Part shown: piece after piece, positions 1 to 8,141 of the stretch
Position numbering within the stretch: position 1 is the stretch's first letter
Layout of the letters: the number at the start of each line of letters is the position of its first letter
Made by a program: the position numbers and the translations under genes
From: Candidatus Pseudomonas phytovorans
Lineage (GTDB): Bacteria > Pseudomonadota > Gammaproteobacteria > Pseudomonadales > Pseudomonadaceae
DNA length: 64,000 bases
Direction of reading: 5' to 3'
NCBI GenBank assembly: GCA_029202525.1
Contig: CP119325.1
Coordinates: 5,864,001-5,928,000 of the forward strand
The notes under the pieces: model-generated
Told to the model about the DNA's origin: nothing
The model's database searches: none
The model's input: the letters and a program-made list of their open reading frames with translations, nothing else

Positions 1-642
1 GGCCAGCAACTGGTTGGCCTCCGCATAAATGACATCGGCATCGCGCAAGACATAGCGCTCGAACAGCTTGAGCAGGACCAGCTTGACCCTGAGGCCCACG
101 CCCAGGTTGCGGCCCGCCTCCAGGAAGTAACCGCACAACGCGGCAGGGCCCAGCGGGTTGCGCTGCTCATGCACGGGGCGGTCGAGCAAGGCCTGTAAAC
201 GCAGGCCCAGTTGCTGCAGGGCAATGCCATCGCGTGAGAGCACCCGCGCAACCATGCCTTCAATGGCCGCAGCCCGCTCCAGTTGCACCTTGCTGCGCAG
301 GGTGCCAGGTTCTGCCAGATGCGCCAGCAGGTCGACCTGGCCGATGCGCGCATAGGCGCCGTAGAAGGTATCAAGGAAGCCGCGTTCGATACTTTTGCGC
401 TTCAGGCGCAGATCGCGCATGGCCTCGAAATACAGGTTGCGGTCGCAACGGTCAGCGGCCTTGTCGGCCATCTCGAACAAGGTGTCGTCGGCATTGTCGA
501 ACAGCGCCTGCAAGCCCTGGCGCAATTGCAGCGCAGCCTTGTCGCGCACTTGCAGGAGCAATACCGGAAGGCAAGGCAGAGGGGTCCCCCCTCTTCGATC
601 GATGGCTGCCGCCAGGGGCACCACCTTGCCTTCTTTTTGCAT
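1..642 (-). CDS. DUF1631 family protein, N-terminal part (cut by window edge)
   Basis: Only the first 214 codons are inside the window; the frame is open to base 1. The start ATG (complement of 640-642) is preceded by an AAGGAG ribosome site. The protein begins MQKEGKVVPL and continues with helical, Leu-rich sequence (for example VQLERAAAIEGMVARVLS). I recognise it as the DUF1631 family (about 700-750 residues in pseudomonads), whose function is not established; older 'thymidine phosphorylase' labels are not supported by anything seen here. It is divergent from nadC, as I recall for P. putida KT2440. No signal peptide or membrane segment is visible in the part present. Confidence 0.75.
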   Translation of the reverse strand, partial: MQKEGKVVPLAAAIDRRGGTPLPCLPVLLLQVRDKAALQLRQGLQALFDNADDTLFEMADKAADRCDRNLYFEAMRDLRLKRKSIERGFLDTFYGAYARIGQVDLLAHLAEPGTLRSKVQLERAAAIEGMVARVLSRDGIALQQLGLRLQALLDRPVHEQRNPLGPAALCGYFLEAGRNLGVGLRVKLVLLKLFERYVLRDADVIYAEANQLLA

Positions 643-850
643 CCTGGACTCCTTGCAGGGTGTCATGCCCGAAGGGGCTTAAAATCGTCAAAGCTATGAC
701 GCCAAATACTGGTCGCCATTATCGGTAAAAAATCGCACAGCTGCCAGCGCCGATTCATGGACGGGGTAATGACCCTCTTTTGCAGCCCTTGCTCACGAAT
801 ACCGACCAAAGGTCATCGCCGGGGCGGCTGTACACACCGGCCCCCTGCCC

Positions 851-856
851 TATAAT
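851..856 (+). promoter_or_regulatory. -10 box (TATAAT) for nadC
   Basis: A perfect TATAAT lies 28 bases before the nadC start codon. The expected -35 position holds only a weak match, so this may be a promoter depending mainly on its -10 element. Confidence 0.5.
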
Positions 857-884
857 CGCCGGCATCTAGCTTGTGGAGCCGACC

Positions 885-1733
885 ATGCCGAACCTACGCC
901 TCGCCGACCTGACCGCTGAAATCGAAGCCAACGTGCGCCGCGCACTGTTGGAGGACATCGGCAGTGGCGATATCACCGCGCAGCTGATACCGGCCGAGCG
1001 CCTGGCCAAGGCGACCATCATCACCCGCGAAGACTGCGTGGTTGCCGGCACTGCCTGGGTTGATGCCGTATTCCGCCAACTCGACCCGCGCGTGGCCGTG
1101 CATTGGCAAGTGGCCGACGGTGATCACGCCACGGCCAACCAGCCGCTGTTTCACCTGGAAGGCCCGGCCCGCTCGCTGCTAAGCGGTGAGCGCAGCGCGC
1201 TGAACTTCTTGCAGATGCTGTCGGGGGTCGCCACCCGTGCGCGCTTTCTGGCCGACTTGGTGGAGGGCACCCAGGTACGCCTGCTGGACACCCGCAAAAC
1301 CCTGCCCGGCCTGCGCCTGGCGCAAAAGTACGCGGTGACCTGTGGCGGCTGCGACAACCACCGCATCGGCCTGTACGACGCCTTCCTGATCAAGGAAAAC
1401 CACATCGCTGCCAGCGGGGGTGTGGCCGAGGCCGTGGCAGCGGCGCACCGCATTGCCCCGGGCAAGCCGGTGGAAATCGAGGTGGAGAGCCTGGATGAAT
1501 TGCGCGAGGCGCTGGCAGCCGGCGCGGACATCATCATGCTCGACGAGCTGAACATGGATGAAATGCGCGAAGCGGTGCGTATTACCGCCGGCAGGGCCAA
1601 GCTGGAGGCAAGTGGCGGGGTGAACGAAACGACCTTGCGGGTCATTGCCGAGACCGGCGTGGACTACATTTCGATTGGTGCCATGACCAAGGATGTGAAA
1701 GCAGTGGACCTGTCGATGCGCTTGAGCTTGTGA
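885..1733 (+). CDS. nadC: Nicotinate-nucleotide pyrophosphorylase (quinolinate phosphoribosyltransferase)
   Basis: Converts quinolinate and PRPP to nicotinate mononucleotide, CO2 and pyrophosphate in cytosolic de novo NAD synthesis. The 282-residue length is usual for NadC. Family features seen: the N-terminal half with LLEDIGSGDIT, the central LLDTRKTLPGLRLAQKYAV segment carrying Arg/Lys substrate contacts, GGCDNHRIGLYDAFLIKENHI, and the C-terminal EASGGV and ISIGAMT phosphate-binding strands. ATG at 885 is chosen because GGAG sits six bases upstream; an in-frame GTG at 873 overlaps that ribosome site and would add only four residues. The gene ends in a bidirectional terminator shared with trxB. 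Confidence 0.97.
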   Translation: MPNLRLADLTAEIEANVRRALLEDIGSGDITAQLIPAERLAKATIITREDCVVAGTAWVDAVFRQLDPRVAVHWQVADGDHATANQPLFHLEGPARSLLSGERSALNFLQMLSGVATRARFLADLVEGTQVRLLDTRKTLPGLRLAQKYAVTCGGCDNHRIGLYDAFLIKENHIAASGGVAEAVAAAHRIAPGKPVEIEVESLDELREALAAGADIIMLDELNMDEMREAVRITAGRAKLEASGGVNETTLRVIAETGVDYISIGAMTKDVKAVDLSMRLSL

Positions 1734-1748
1734 GCTGACCGCAGGCAA

Positions 1749-1780
1749 TAAAAAACCGGCCTTTCAGCCGGTTTTTTTTG
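1749..1780. terminator. Bidirectional terminator between nadC and trxB
   Basis: Hairpin AACCGGC / GCCGGTT (loop CTTTCA) flanked by A-tract on the left and T8 on the right, so it can stop transcription from both convergent genes. Confidence 0.9.
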
Positions 1781-1789
1781 ATGCGCTGA

Positions 1790-2752
1790 TCAGAACGAGG
1801 CGTTGGCCAGCCCGTCCAGATAACGCTCTACGTCCAGGGCCGCCATGCAACCGGCGCCGGCCGAGGTAATGGCCTGACGGTAAACGTGGTCCGCCACGTC
1901 ACCCGCAGCGAACACGCCTTCGACGTTGGTGGCAGTGGCATTGCCTTCACGGCCGCCAGCAACTACCAGGTAGCCGTCTTTCAGGGTCAGCTGGCCTTCG
2001 AACAGCGAAGTGTTCGGGGTGTGGCCAATGGCGATGAATACACCGTCGACCTTGATTTCGTCGCTGCTGCCGTCGTTGTTCTTCAAGCGCGCACCGGTCA
2101 CGCCCATGTTGTCACCCAACACTTCATCCAGGGTGGCATTGAGCTTGAGCTCGATCTTGCCTTCGGCCACACGGGCATTCAGCTTGTCGACCAGGATCTT
2201 CTCGGCGCGGAAGGTCTCGCGACGGTGCACCAGGGTTACCTTGCTGGCGATGTTGGCCAGGTACAGCGCCTCTTCCACGGCAGTGTTGCCGCCGCCAACC
2301 ACAGCAACAGGCTTGTTGCGGTAGAAGAAACCGTCGCAGGTAGCGCAGGCCGAAACGCCTTTACCCATGAAGGCTTCTTCAGACGGCAGGCCCAGGTAAC
2401 GGGCGCTGGCACCGGTAGCGATGATCAGTGCGTCGCAGGTGTATTTGCCGCTGTCACCCTGCAGGGTAAACGGCTTGTTGGCCAGGTCGACGGCGTTGAT
2501 ATGGTCGAAGACGATCTCGGTCTCGAAACGCTCGGCGTGTTCCTGCATACGCTGCATCAGGGCCGGGCCGGTCAGGCCGTGGGGGTCGCCCGGCCAGTTG
2601 TCGACTTCGGTAGTGGTGGTCAGCTGGCCGCCCGCCTGCATGCCGGTTATCAGCAGCGGCTTGAGGTTGGCGCGGGCAGCGTAGACCGCAGCGCTGTAAC
2701 CGGCAGGGCCGGAACCCAGAATGATGACGCGCGAATGACGTACTTCAGACAT
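1790..2752 (-). CDS. trxB: Thioredoxin reductase (NADPH)
   Basis: FAD enzyme that passes electrons from NADPH to thioredoxin. 320 residues. It has the N-terminal FAD-binding GSGPAGYSAAVYAARA, the redox pair in ACATCDGFFY, the NADPH-binding VVGGGNTAVEEALYLA, and the C-terminal FAAGDVADHVYRQAITSAG that binds FAD. The start at 2752 (MSEVRHSRVI) has AGGAG eight bases upstream; the frame stays open for 51 more codons upstream but those do not look like protein. Single gene, convergent with nadC and divergent from cysZ. Confidence 0.97.
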   Translation of the reverse strand: MSEVRHSRVIILGSGPAGYSAAVYAARANLKPLLITGMQAGGQLTTTTEVDNWPGDPHGLTGPALMQRMQEHAERFETEIVFDHINAVDLANKPFTLQGDSGKYTCDALIIATGASARYLGLPSEEAFMGKGVSACATCDGFFYRNKPVAVVGGGNTAVEEALYLANIASKVTLVHRRETFRAEKILVDKLNARVAEGKIELKLNATLDEVLGDNMGVTGARLKNNDGSSDEIKVDGVFIAIGHTPNTSLFEGQLTLKDGYLVVAGGREGNATATNVEGVFAAGDVADHVYRQAITSAGAGCMAALDVERYLDGLANASF

Positions 2753-3083
2753 GTCGAACTCCTGTCGAGCCGGCCGCACGGGCCGGCATCGTTGTACCGG
2801 CTGCGCCAGCTGAAAAATTAAAACGGACCCACGCAGCACTTGGGGAAGGCTACAACGCGCAGGCCCGAAAAGCGAAAAGTTGAGCGCACTGTAGCGAGGT
2901 CGCAAAGATTAAGGAAATATCCTTAGACAATCCACCTCATAGGCACCGTCTATTCATTGATTTCATCGATAGGCCAGGCCCCGGCGCTTTTGTTACAGCC
3001 CGTTTCCCGCCGATCAGCCGCCTTTCGTCGGCGCGGCAAACTCGGTAAGGTCAGCGCGTTTTCCTTCTCTGCGGAGTCTCCCG
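2753..3083. other. Intergenic region between divergent trxB and cysZ
   Basis: 331 bases holding both upstream regions. Only ribosome sites are clear: AGGAG before trxB and GGAG before cysZ. The middle (about 2900-2960) is AT-richer, as expected for promoters, but I cannot name a regulator site or a convincing -35/-10 pair. Confidence 0.4.
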
Positions 3084-3812
3084 ATGCAAGCCCCTGTCCT
3101 CTCCGGCCCCCAATACCTGCGCGAAGGCCTGAAACTGGTGTTGAGCCCCAACTTGCGCTTGTTCGTGCTACTGCCGCTGGCGGTCAACCTGCTGCTGTTC
3201 GGCGGCATGGTCTACTTCGCCGGCCACCAGTTCGGCCTGTGGCTCGACGCCCTGATGCCGACGCTGCCTGACTGGCTGAGCTTCCTCAGCTACATCCTCT
3301 GGCCGCTGTTCGTTGCCTTGCTGGTGCTGATGGTGTTCTTCACCTTCACCCTGGTGGCCAACATCATCGCCGCGCCGTTCAATGGCTTCCTGGCGGAAAA
3401 GGTCGAGGTGGTGGTACGAGGCGAAGATACTTTCCCGGCGTTCAGCTGGGGTGAGCTGGCAGCCATGGTGCCACGCACCTTCAGCCGCGAGATGCGCAAG
3501 CTGGGCTACTTCCTGCCACGGGCCATCGGCCTGTTCATCCTGTCGTTCATCCCGGTGGTCAACGTAGTCGCCGCGCCACTGTGGCTGATGTTCGGGGTAT
3601 GGATGATGGCCATCCAGTACATCGACTACCCGGCCGACAACAACAAGATGAGCTGGCAGGACATGCTCGCCTGGCTGCGCCAGAAGCGCTGGCAGTCGCT
3701 GGGCTTTGGCGGGATTACTTACCTGGCGTTGATGATTCCAGGGGTGAACGTGCTGATGATGCCGGCTGCCGTGGCCGGGGCCACGTTGTTCTGGGTGCGG
3801 GAGCGTAGCTGA
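3084..3812 (+). CDS. cysZ: Sulfate transporter CysZ (EI24 family membrane protein)
   Basis: Inner-membrane protein that brings sulfate in for cysteine synthesis. 242 residues, typical of CysZ. Hydrophobic segments occur near residues 24-45, 68-95, 150-180 and 205-235, with the family-typical FTLVANIIAAPFNGFLAEKVE region after the second. The start at 3084 has GCGGAG ten bases upstream. It stands alone, divergent from trxB and convergent with the chemoreceptor gene. Substrate is inferred from family membership. Confidence 0.92.
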   Translation: MQAPVLSGPQYLREGLKLVLSPNLRLFVLLPLAVNLLLFGGMVYFAGHQFGLWLDALMPTLPDWLSFLSYILWPLFVALLVLMVFFTFTLVANIIAAPFNGFLAEKVEVVVRGEDTFPAFSWGELAAMVPRTFSREMRKLGYFLPRAIGLFILSFIPVVNVVAAPLWLMFGVWMMAIQYIDYPADNNKMSWQDMLAWLRQKRWQSLGFGGITYLALMIPGVNVLMMPAAVAGATLFWVRERS

Positions 3813-3850
3813 CGCTCCCACAATAAAGCAGACCAGACTTGGCTGGGGCT

Positions 3851-5167
3851 TCACTGCCCCAGCCGGCTGGAAAACTGCCCCACCACATCCACCACCCGCT
3901 TGGCCCCGTCCTGGATCTCGACAATCACGTTGCCCGTCTCGTCGGCCAGCGCCAGTCCCTGCTCCGCCTGGCGCTTGCTGGTATCGATGATCTCCACCGC
4001 CGCCTGCGCCAAGTGCTCGTTCTGCTTCACTACCCGGGCGATTTCCTCGGTGGCGGTGCTGGTGCGCGAGGCCAGTTGGCGCACTTCGTCGGCAACCACG
4101 GCAAAACCCCGCCCCTGCTCGCCCGCACGCGCTGCCTCGATGGCGGCGTTGAGCGCCAGCAAGTTGGTCTGCCCGGCAATGTCGCTGATGGTCTTGATGA
4201 TCGAGCCGATCACCCGCGACTGTGTATCCAGCGCCTGGATGCCCTCGGCCGCCTCCTGCATCGAGGCTTCCAGGCCGCGCATCACGCTAACGGTCTGGGT
4301 GACCACATCGGTGGCCTTCTGGGCGCTGACATCGGTACCCAGCGAAGTGTTGTAGGCAACATCGGCTGCCTCGGCCACCGCCTGCTCCTGGTTGACCTGG
4401 TCGGTAATCACGGTGGCGAACTTGACCACTTTGTAGAGTACGTCGTGAGCGTCGAAAAGCGGATTGTAAGAGGCCTCCAGCCAGATGACCCGGCCATGGG
4501 CATCAATGCGCTTGAAGCGTTCGGCAATATACTCGCCACGGCGCAGTTTTTCCCAGAACGCCTGGTAGCCGGCCGAGTTGGCCTCCTCCGGCTCGCAGAA
4601 CATGCGGTGATGCTTGCCGCGAATCTGCTCCAGGCGGTAACCCACGCTGGCCAGGAACCGCTCGTTGGCGGTGAGGATGGTGCCGTCGAGGGCAAACTCG
4701 ATGACCGCGGTAGAGCGCATCAGCGCCTTGATCAGGCTTTCGTGCTCACGAGACGTCTCGATGGTGCGGGTCAGGTCGCTGGAGTGCAGCGTGAAGTACT
4801 TGATGCGCCCCTCGCTGTTCTTCACAGGTTGCAGGATCGACCGCAGCCAGGCTTCCTGGCCGTTGCCACGCAGCAGGCGGAAGGCGCCGTTCAGGTGCTC
4901 GCCACGGCTGATCGCGCTTTTCATGCGTTGGTAGAAATCCAGCGACTTCACATGGGCAGGGACGATGTCCTCGATGCTGCGTCCAAGCAATTGATCGGCA
5001 CGGTAGAGCATTTCGCTCTCGAAGTTGCCGTTGACCATCTCGATCCGTCCCTGTGGGTCGAGCTGAAGTACCAGCATCTCGTTATCGAGACTACTCTTGA
5101 CCTGTTCTACAGACATCAGGTCTTCGCGCAGCTGCCGGATTTCTTGCTTGAGCTTGCTGTTGAACAT
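3851..5167 (-). CDS. Soluble PAS-PAS methyl-accepting chemotaxis protein (BdlA-like)
   Basis: 438 residues with no transmembrane segment. Two PAS domains (about 20-130 and 145-255; the second contains LPEEAN-like linkers and the SYNPLFDAHDVLYKVVKFATVITDQ C-cap) are followed by a signalling domain with the conserved hairpin IAGQTNLLALNAAIEAARAGEQ and GFAVVADEVRQLA. It should form cytoplasmic receptor arrays feeding CheA. The PAS-PAS-MCP layout and lack of membrane anchor resemble P. aeruginosa BdlA, which controls biofilm dispersion; that similarity is by architecture only. The start at 5167 has AGGAG eight bases upstream; an ATG at 5188 has no ribosome site. The signalling domain is short at the C end and ends without a CheR-binding pentapeptide. 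Confidence 0.88.
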   Translation of the reverse strand: MFNSKLKQEIRQLREDLMSVEQVKSSLDNEMLVLQLDPQGRIEMVNGNFESEMLYRADQLLGRSIEDIVPAHVKSLDFYQRMKSAISRGEHLNGAFRLLRGNGQEAWLRSILQPVKNSEGRIKYFTLHSSDLTRTIETSREHESLIKALMRSTAVIEFALDGTILTANERFLASVGYRLEQIRGKHHRMFCEPEEANSAGYQAFWEKLRRGEYIAERFKRIDAHGRVIWLEASYNPLFDAHDVLYKVVKFATVITDQVNQEQAVAEAADVAYNTSLGTDVSAQKATDVVTQTVSVMRGLEASMQEAAEGIQALDTQSRVIGSIIKTISDIAGQTNLLALNAAIEAARAGEQGRGFAVVADEVRQLASRTSTATEEIARVVKQNEHLAQAAVEIIDTSKRQAEQGLALADETGNVIVEIQDGAKRVVDVVGQFSSRLGQ

Positions 5168-5345
5168 CACCGCACTCCTGGCGCGCATCGCCTAGTCGAA
5201 TGCATCTTCATCGGCTGCCGGTTGCACCTTCTTGAGCACCGCGCAACGAAATATTCATAAAGGCAACAGCGTCAGCGGTCAGGCGTCATCTGTACGTCAC
5301 ATTGCAGTCACATTGGCGCAACCCGGCAGGCGGAAACTTTTTGTC

Positions 5346-6542
5346 ATGAATACAGCCGCCCTACGCATTACCTTGGTCAGCGAAACTTTCCCACCCGAAA
5401 TCAACGGCGTGGCCAACACCCTTGGCCGCCTCGGCGAAGGGCTGCGTCAGCGCGGCCATGAGGTCGAGGTAGTACGCCCGCGTCAGGCCGGCGAAGCGCC
5501 AGTGCACAACGACCCACACCTGATGCTGTGCCGTGGCTGGGGCTTGCCCGGCTACCCAGGTTTGCAGTGGGGCGAGGTGTCGATGCACAAGTTGTTGCGC
5601 CGGTGGCGGCGGCAACGCCCGGATGTGTTGTACATCGCCACCGAAGGGCCGCTGGGGCTCAGCGCCCTGCGCGCGGCCAGGCGCCTGGGCATTGCGGTGG
5701 TCAGCGGTTTCCATACCAACTTCCCGCAATATTCCGGCCAGTACGGACTGGGTTTGCTGGCACGCCTGCTCACCCACTACCTGCGCTGGTTCCATCGCCG
5801 CACAGCAATTACCCTGGTGCCCAGTGTCAGCCAGCGCCTGGAACTTGAACGCCGTGGTTTCGAGCGCCTGGAGTTGCTGGCCCGGGGTGTCGATGCCTGC
5901 CTGTTCAACCCGTCCCGCCGCAGCCAGGCGTTGCGCGACAGCTGGGGGCTAGGCCCAGACGATATCGCCGTGCTGCAGGTGGGGCGACTGGCTGCAGAAA
6001 AGAACCTTGGCTTGCTGCAGCCTTGTCTTGCGGCGTTGCAGAAGACTTATCCACAGAAGCGCCTGCGACTTGTCGTGGTGGGTGACGGGCCGCAGCGTGC
6101 CGCGCTCCAACAGCAAATGCCGGATGCCATGTTCTGCGGCGCCCAGCGCGGCGAGGTGCTGGCCGAGCACTACGCCAGCGGTGACCTGTTCCTGTTCCCG
6201 AGCCTGACCGAAACCTTCGGCAATGTGGTGCTCGAAGCCATGGCCTCGGGGTTGGCGGTGGTGGCTTATGACGAGGCAGCCGCAGCGCAGCATATTCGCC
6301 ACGGCCATAGTGGTGCGCTGGCCATGCCGGGGGACCAGGCCGCGTTTGTCGATGCGGCTTGCTGGCTGCTGGAAGAAGAGGAAACGTTGCGCCGGGTGCG
6401 CCTTAATGCACGACAACACGCCAGTCGTCAGGGTTGGCCGGCGATCGTCGAGGAGTTTGAGGGGTATTTGGGGGCCGCCCGGAACCAGGTTGTTGCTTCA
6501 CCTGCAAATGCTGGCAGCATCGCACTCAAAACTCGAATCTGA
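5346..6542 (+). CDS. Glycosyltransferase family 4 (group 1) protein
   Basis: 398-residue GT-B enzyme. N-terminal domain has ETFPPEINGVANTLGRL and the C-terminal domain has VLQVGRLAAEKNLGLLQPCL, LVVVGDGPQRAALQ and the nucleotide-sugar binding FPSLTETFGNVVLEAMASGLAVVAY. This form (ETFPPEINGV...) is like mannosyltransferases of the MgtA/PimB type, but the sugar and acceptor cannot be read from sequence. Start chosen at MNTAALRITLV because the Rossmann strand follows at once; longer in-frame starts upstream would put non-protein-like sequence in front. Divergent from the chemoreceptor. Confidence 0.88.
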   Translation: MNTAALRITLVSETFPPEINGVANTLGRLGEGLRQRGHEVEVVRPRQAGEAPVHNDPHLMLCRGWGLPGYPGLQWGEVSMHKLLRRWRRQRPDVLYIATEGPLGLSALRAARRLGIAVVSGFHTNFPQYSGQYGLGLLARLLTHYLRWFHRRTAITLVPSVSQRLELERRGFERLELLARGVDACLFNPSRRSQALRDSWGLGPDDIAVLQVGRLAAEKNLGLLQPCLAALQKTYPQKRLRLVVVGDGPQRAALQQQMPDAMFCGAQRGEVLAEHYASGDLFLFPSLTETFGNVVLEAMASGLAVVAYDEAAAAQHIRHGHSGALAMPGDQAAFVDAACWLLEEEETLRRVRLNARQHASRQGWPAIVEEFEGYLGAARNQVVASPANAGSIALKTRI

Positions 6543-6553
6543 AGGTTACGTGC

Positions 6554-6644
6554 CCCTGTGGGAGCGGGCGCGCCCGCGAAGAATCCAACGCGGTGCATGG
6601 CACCGGCTGCGCCGGTGTTCGCGGGCACGCCCGCTCCCACAGGG
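6554..6644. repeat. REP pair (inverted) after the glycosyltransferase
   Basis: Two REP copies in opposite orientation: CCTGTGGGAGCGGGCG... at 6555 and ...CGCCCGCTCCCACAGG ending at 6643. Between them is a smaller hairpin CACCGGC-TGC-GCCGGTG (6601-6617). The pair separates two convergent genes and could fold as a transcript-end structure. Confidence 0.85.
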
Positions 6645-6695
6645 ATCGCGCACGCTTTTTAAATTTTGCGCCAGGCAGTTGCTCCCACAGAAACT

Positions 6696-7178
6696 TCAGG
6701 CCAACGCTTTCTCGATGGCCTGCACCACTGCCGGATCATCCGGTGCCGTGCGCGGTGAGAAGCGCGCCAGCACACGCCCATCCTTGCCCACCAGAAACTT
6801 TTCGAAGTTCCAGCTGATGTCGCCAGGGAACTCAGCCCCCTCACCCGCCAGCAGGCGATACAGTGAATGACGCTGCGGCCCGTTGACTTCCAGCTTGCCC
6901 CCCAGCGGGAAACTCACTCCGTAGTTCAGGCTGCAGAAGTCCTGGATTTCCTTTTCGCTGCCCGGCTCCTGCCCGGCAAACTGGTTACACGGCAGGCCAA
7001 GCACGTTGAAGCCCTTGTCCTTGTAAACCTGGTAGAGGTTTTCCAGGGCCTTGTATTGCGGCGTGAGACCACATTTGGAGGCAACGTTGACCACCAGCAC
7101 CACTTGGCCCTTGAACGGTGCAAGGGGCAGTTCCCCGCCGTTCAGCGCGTCCAGTTTCAGGTCGTGAAATGCACTCAT
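6696..7178 (-). CDS. Glutathione peroxidase family protein
   Basis: 160-residue thiol peroxidase that reduces hydrogen peroxide or lipid peroxides with a thiol donor, in the cytosol. Family residues visible: catalytic Cys in NVASKCGLTPQ, Gln in PCNQFAGQEPG and Trp in SWNFEKFLVGKDG. It is a cysteine, not selenocysteine, form. Bacterial members often use thioredoxin rather than glutathione; the sequence does not settle this. Start 7178 has a GAGGGG ribosome site. Same strand as slyD, 145 bases downstream of it. Confidence 0.93.
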   Translation of the reverse strand: MSAFHDLKLDALNGGELPLAPFKGQVVLVVNVASKCGLTPQYKALENLYQVYKDKGFNVLGLPCNQFAGQEPGSEKEIQDFCSLNYGVSFPLGGKLEVNGPQRHSLYRLLAGEGAEFPGDISWNFEKFLVGKDGRVLARFSPRTAPDDPAVVQAIEKALA

Positions 7179-7323
7179 GATGAAATCCCCTCTCAGGTTC
7201 CCGGTTGCCGCGCAGGCGAATTGCGCCCACTAAAAAGGCGCTCGTCCAAACCGTCCACCTCCCGTAGGAAGGCAAATCGGCTTGCCCGAGCGCCTGGCGA
7301 CTTTCTGAGCTTAGCGCAGAAAA

Positions 7324-7809
7324 TCAGTGGTGATGGCCACCTTCACCGTGGATGTGACGGTGAGCGATTTCTTCTTCGCTGGCGTCACGCACCTCAACAA
7401 CCTTGACCTGGAAGGTCAGGCGCTGGCCAGCCAGTGGGTGGTTGCCGTCAACGGTGACGTCGTCGCCGTCGAGGTCGCGGATGGTGACGATCTGCATCTG
7501 GCCGTCCGGTGCCGAAGCGTGGAACTGCATACCCACTTCCAGCTCGTCCACGCCTTCGAACATGCTGCGGTTCAGGGTGCTTACCAGCTCGGCCAGGTAT
7601 TCGCCGTAGGCGTCTTCCGGCTCGATGGAAACGTTCAGCTCGTCACCGGCCTGTTTGCCTTCCAGGGCTTTTTCCAGGCCCGGGATGATGTTGCCGGCAC
7701 CGTGCAGGTAGACCAGCGGCGCGCCACCGGCGGAGCTGTCGATGGTCTCCCCGGCGTCGTTGGTCAGGGTATAGTCGATGGAGACAGCCTTGTTGGCGGC
7801 GATCAGCAT
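7324..7809 (-). CDS. slyD: FKBP-type peptidyl-prolyl isomerase SlyD
   Basis: 161 residues. The FKBP domain starts VSIDYTLTNDAGETIDSS and is interrupted by the insert-in-flap (IF) chaperone domain (about 70-130, with IEPEDAYGEYL just before it). The tail is His-rich (HRHIHGEGGHHH), as in SlyD proteins that bind Ni2+ and other metals. Roles known for the family: proline isomerisation, chaperone activity and metal delivery to hydrogenase or urease. Start at 7809 gives the usual family N-terminus (MLIAANKAV); the open frame upstream is not conserved-looking. Its promoter must lie inside or beyond the adjacent divergent DUF3565 gene. Confidence 0.94.
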   Translation of the reverse strand: MLIAANKAVSIDYTLTNDAGETIDSSAGGAPLVYLHGAGNIIPGLEKALEGKQAGDELNVSIEPEDAYGEYLAELVSTLNRSMFEGVDELEVGMQFHASAPDGQMQIVTIRDLDGDDVTVDGNHPLAGQRLTFQVKVVEVRDASEEEIAHRHIHGEGGHHH

Positions 7810-8110
7810 GGGGCAAGACCTTTTGCAAAAGTATGTAGAGCGGACAAGTGTAACCAAGCCATCGTCCGATTGCGAACGCACTGCGGACAAGCAACGGCCC
7901 ATCAGTCGGATCACCGGCTTCCATCAGGACGAAGAAGGCCACTGGGTGGCCGAACTGTCCTGCGGCCATACCCAGCACCTGCGCCACCAACCGCCATGGC
8001 AGTCACGGCCCTGGGTGCTGGACCCGGCACAACGTGCGCAGCGCATCGGCCAGCCTTTTGCTTGCGGCTGGTGCGCACAAGGGGTCGATAGCGCTACCCT
8101 TGGCCGTTAA
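7808..8110 (+). CDS. DUF3565 domain protein
   Basis: About 100 residues. The core ITGFHQDEEGHWVAELSCGHTQH ... PPWQSRPWVL ... FACGWC is characteristic of DUF3565. The Cys-Gly-His and Cys-x2-Cys pairs suggest a small metal-binding (zinc-ribbon-like) fold, but no function is known to me. The start is uncertain: ATG 7808 has no clear ribosome site and overlaps the slyD start by two bases; TTG 7820 is an alternative, and the conserved core begins only at about residue 35. pta follows 31 bases downstream. Confidence 0.7.
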   Translation: MGQDLLQKYVERTSVTKPSSDCERTADKQRPISRITGFHQDEEGHWVAELSCGHTQHLRHQPPWQSRPWVLDPAQRAQRIGQPFACGWCAQGVDSATLGR

Positions 8111-8141
8111 TTTCTTGCACCGCTTATTTCGAGAAGCACGC

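Noticed and set aside
873..884. GTG start four codons upstream for nadC
   Set aside because: It overlaps the GGAG ribosome site that fits ATG 885, and the family N-terminus begins at MPNLRL.
3839..5260. 473-codon open frame on the plus strand opposite the chemoreceptor gene
   Set aside because: It mirrors the conserved PAS-MCP gene on the minus strand; its translation is His/Gln/Leu-rich with no domain. It is a GC-rich antisense shadow.
8034..8141. Upstream in-frame ATG for pta at 8034
   Set aside because: Those 36 codons overlap the DUF3565 gene and precede the conserved N-terminus MQTFFIAPTDFG.
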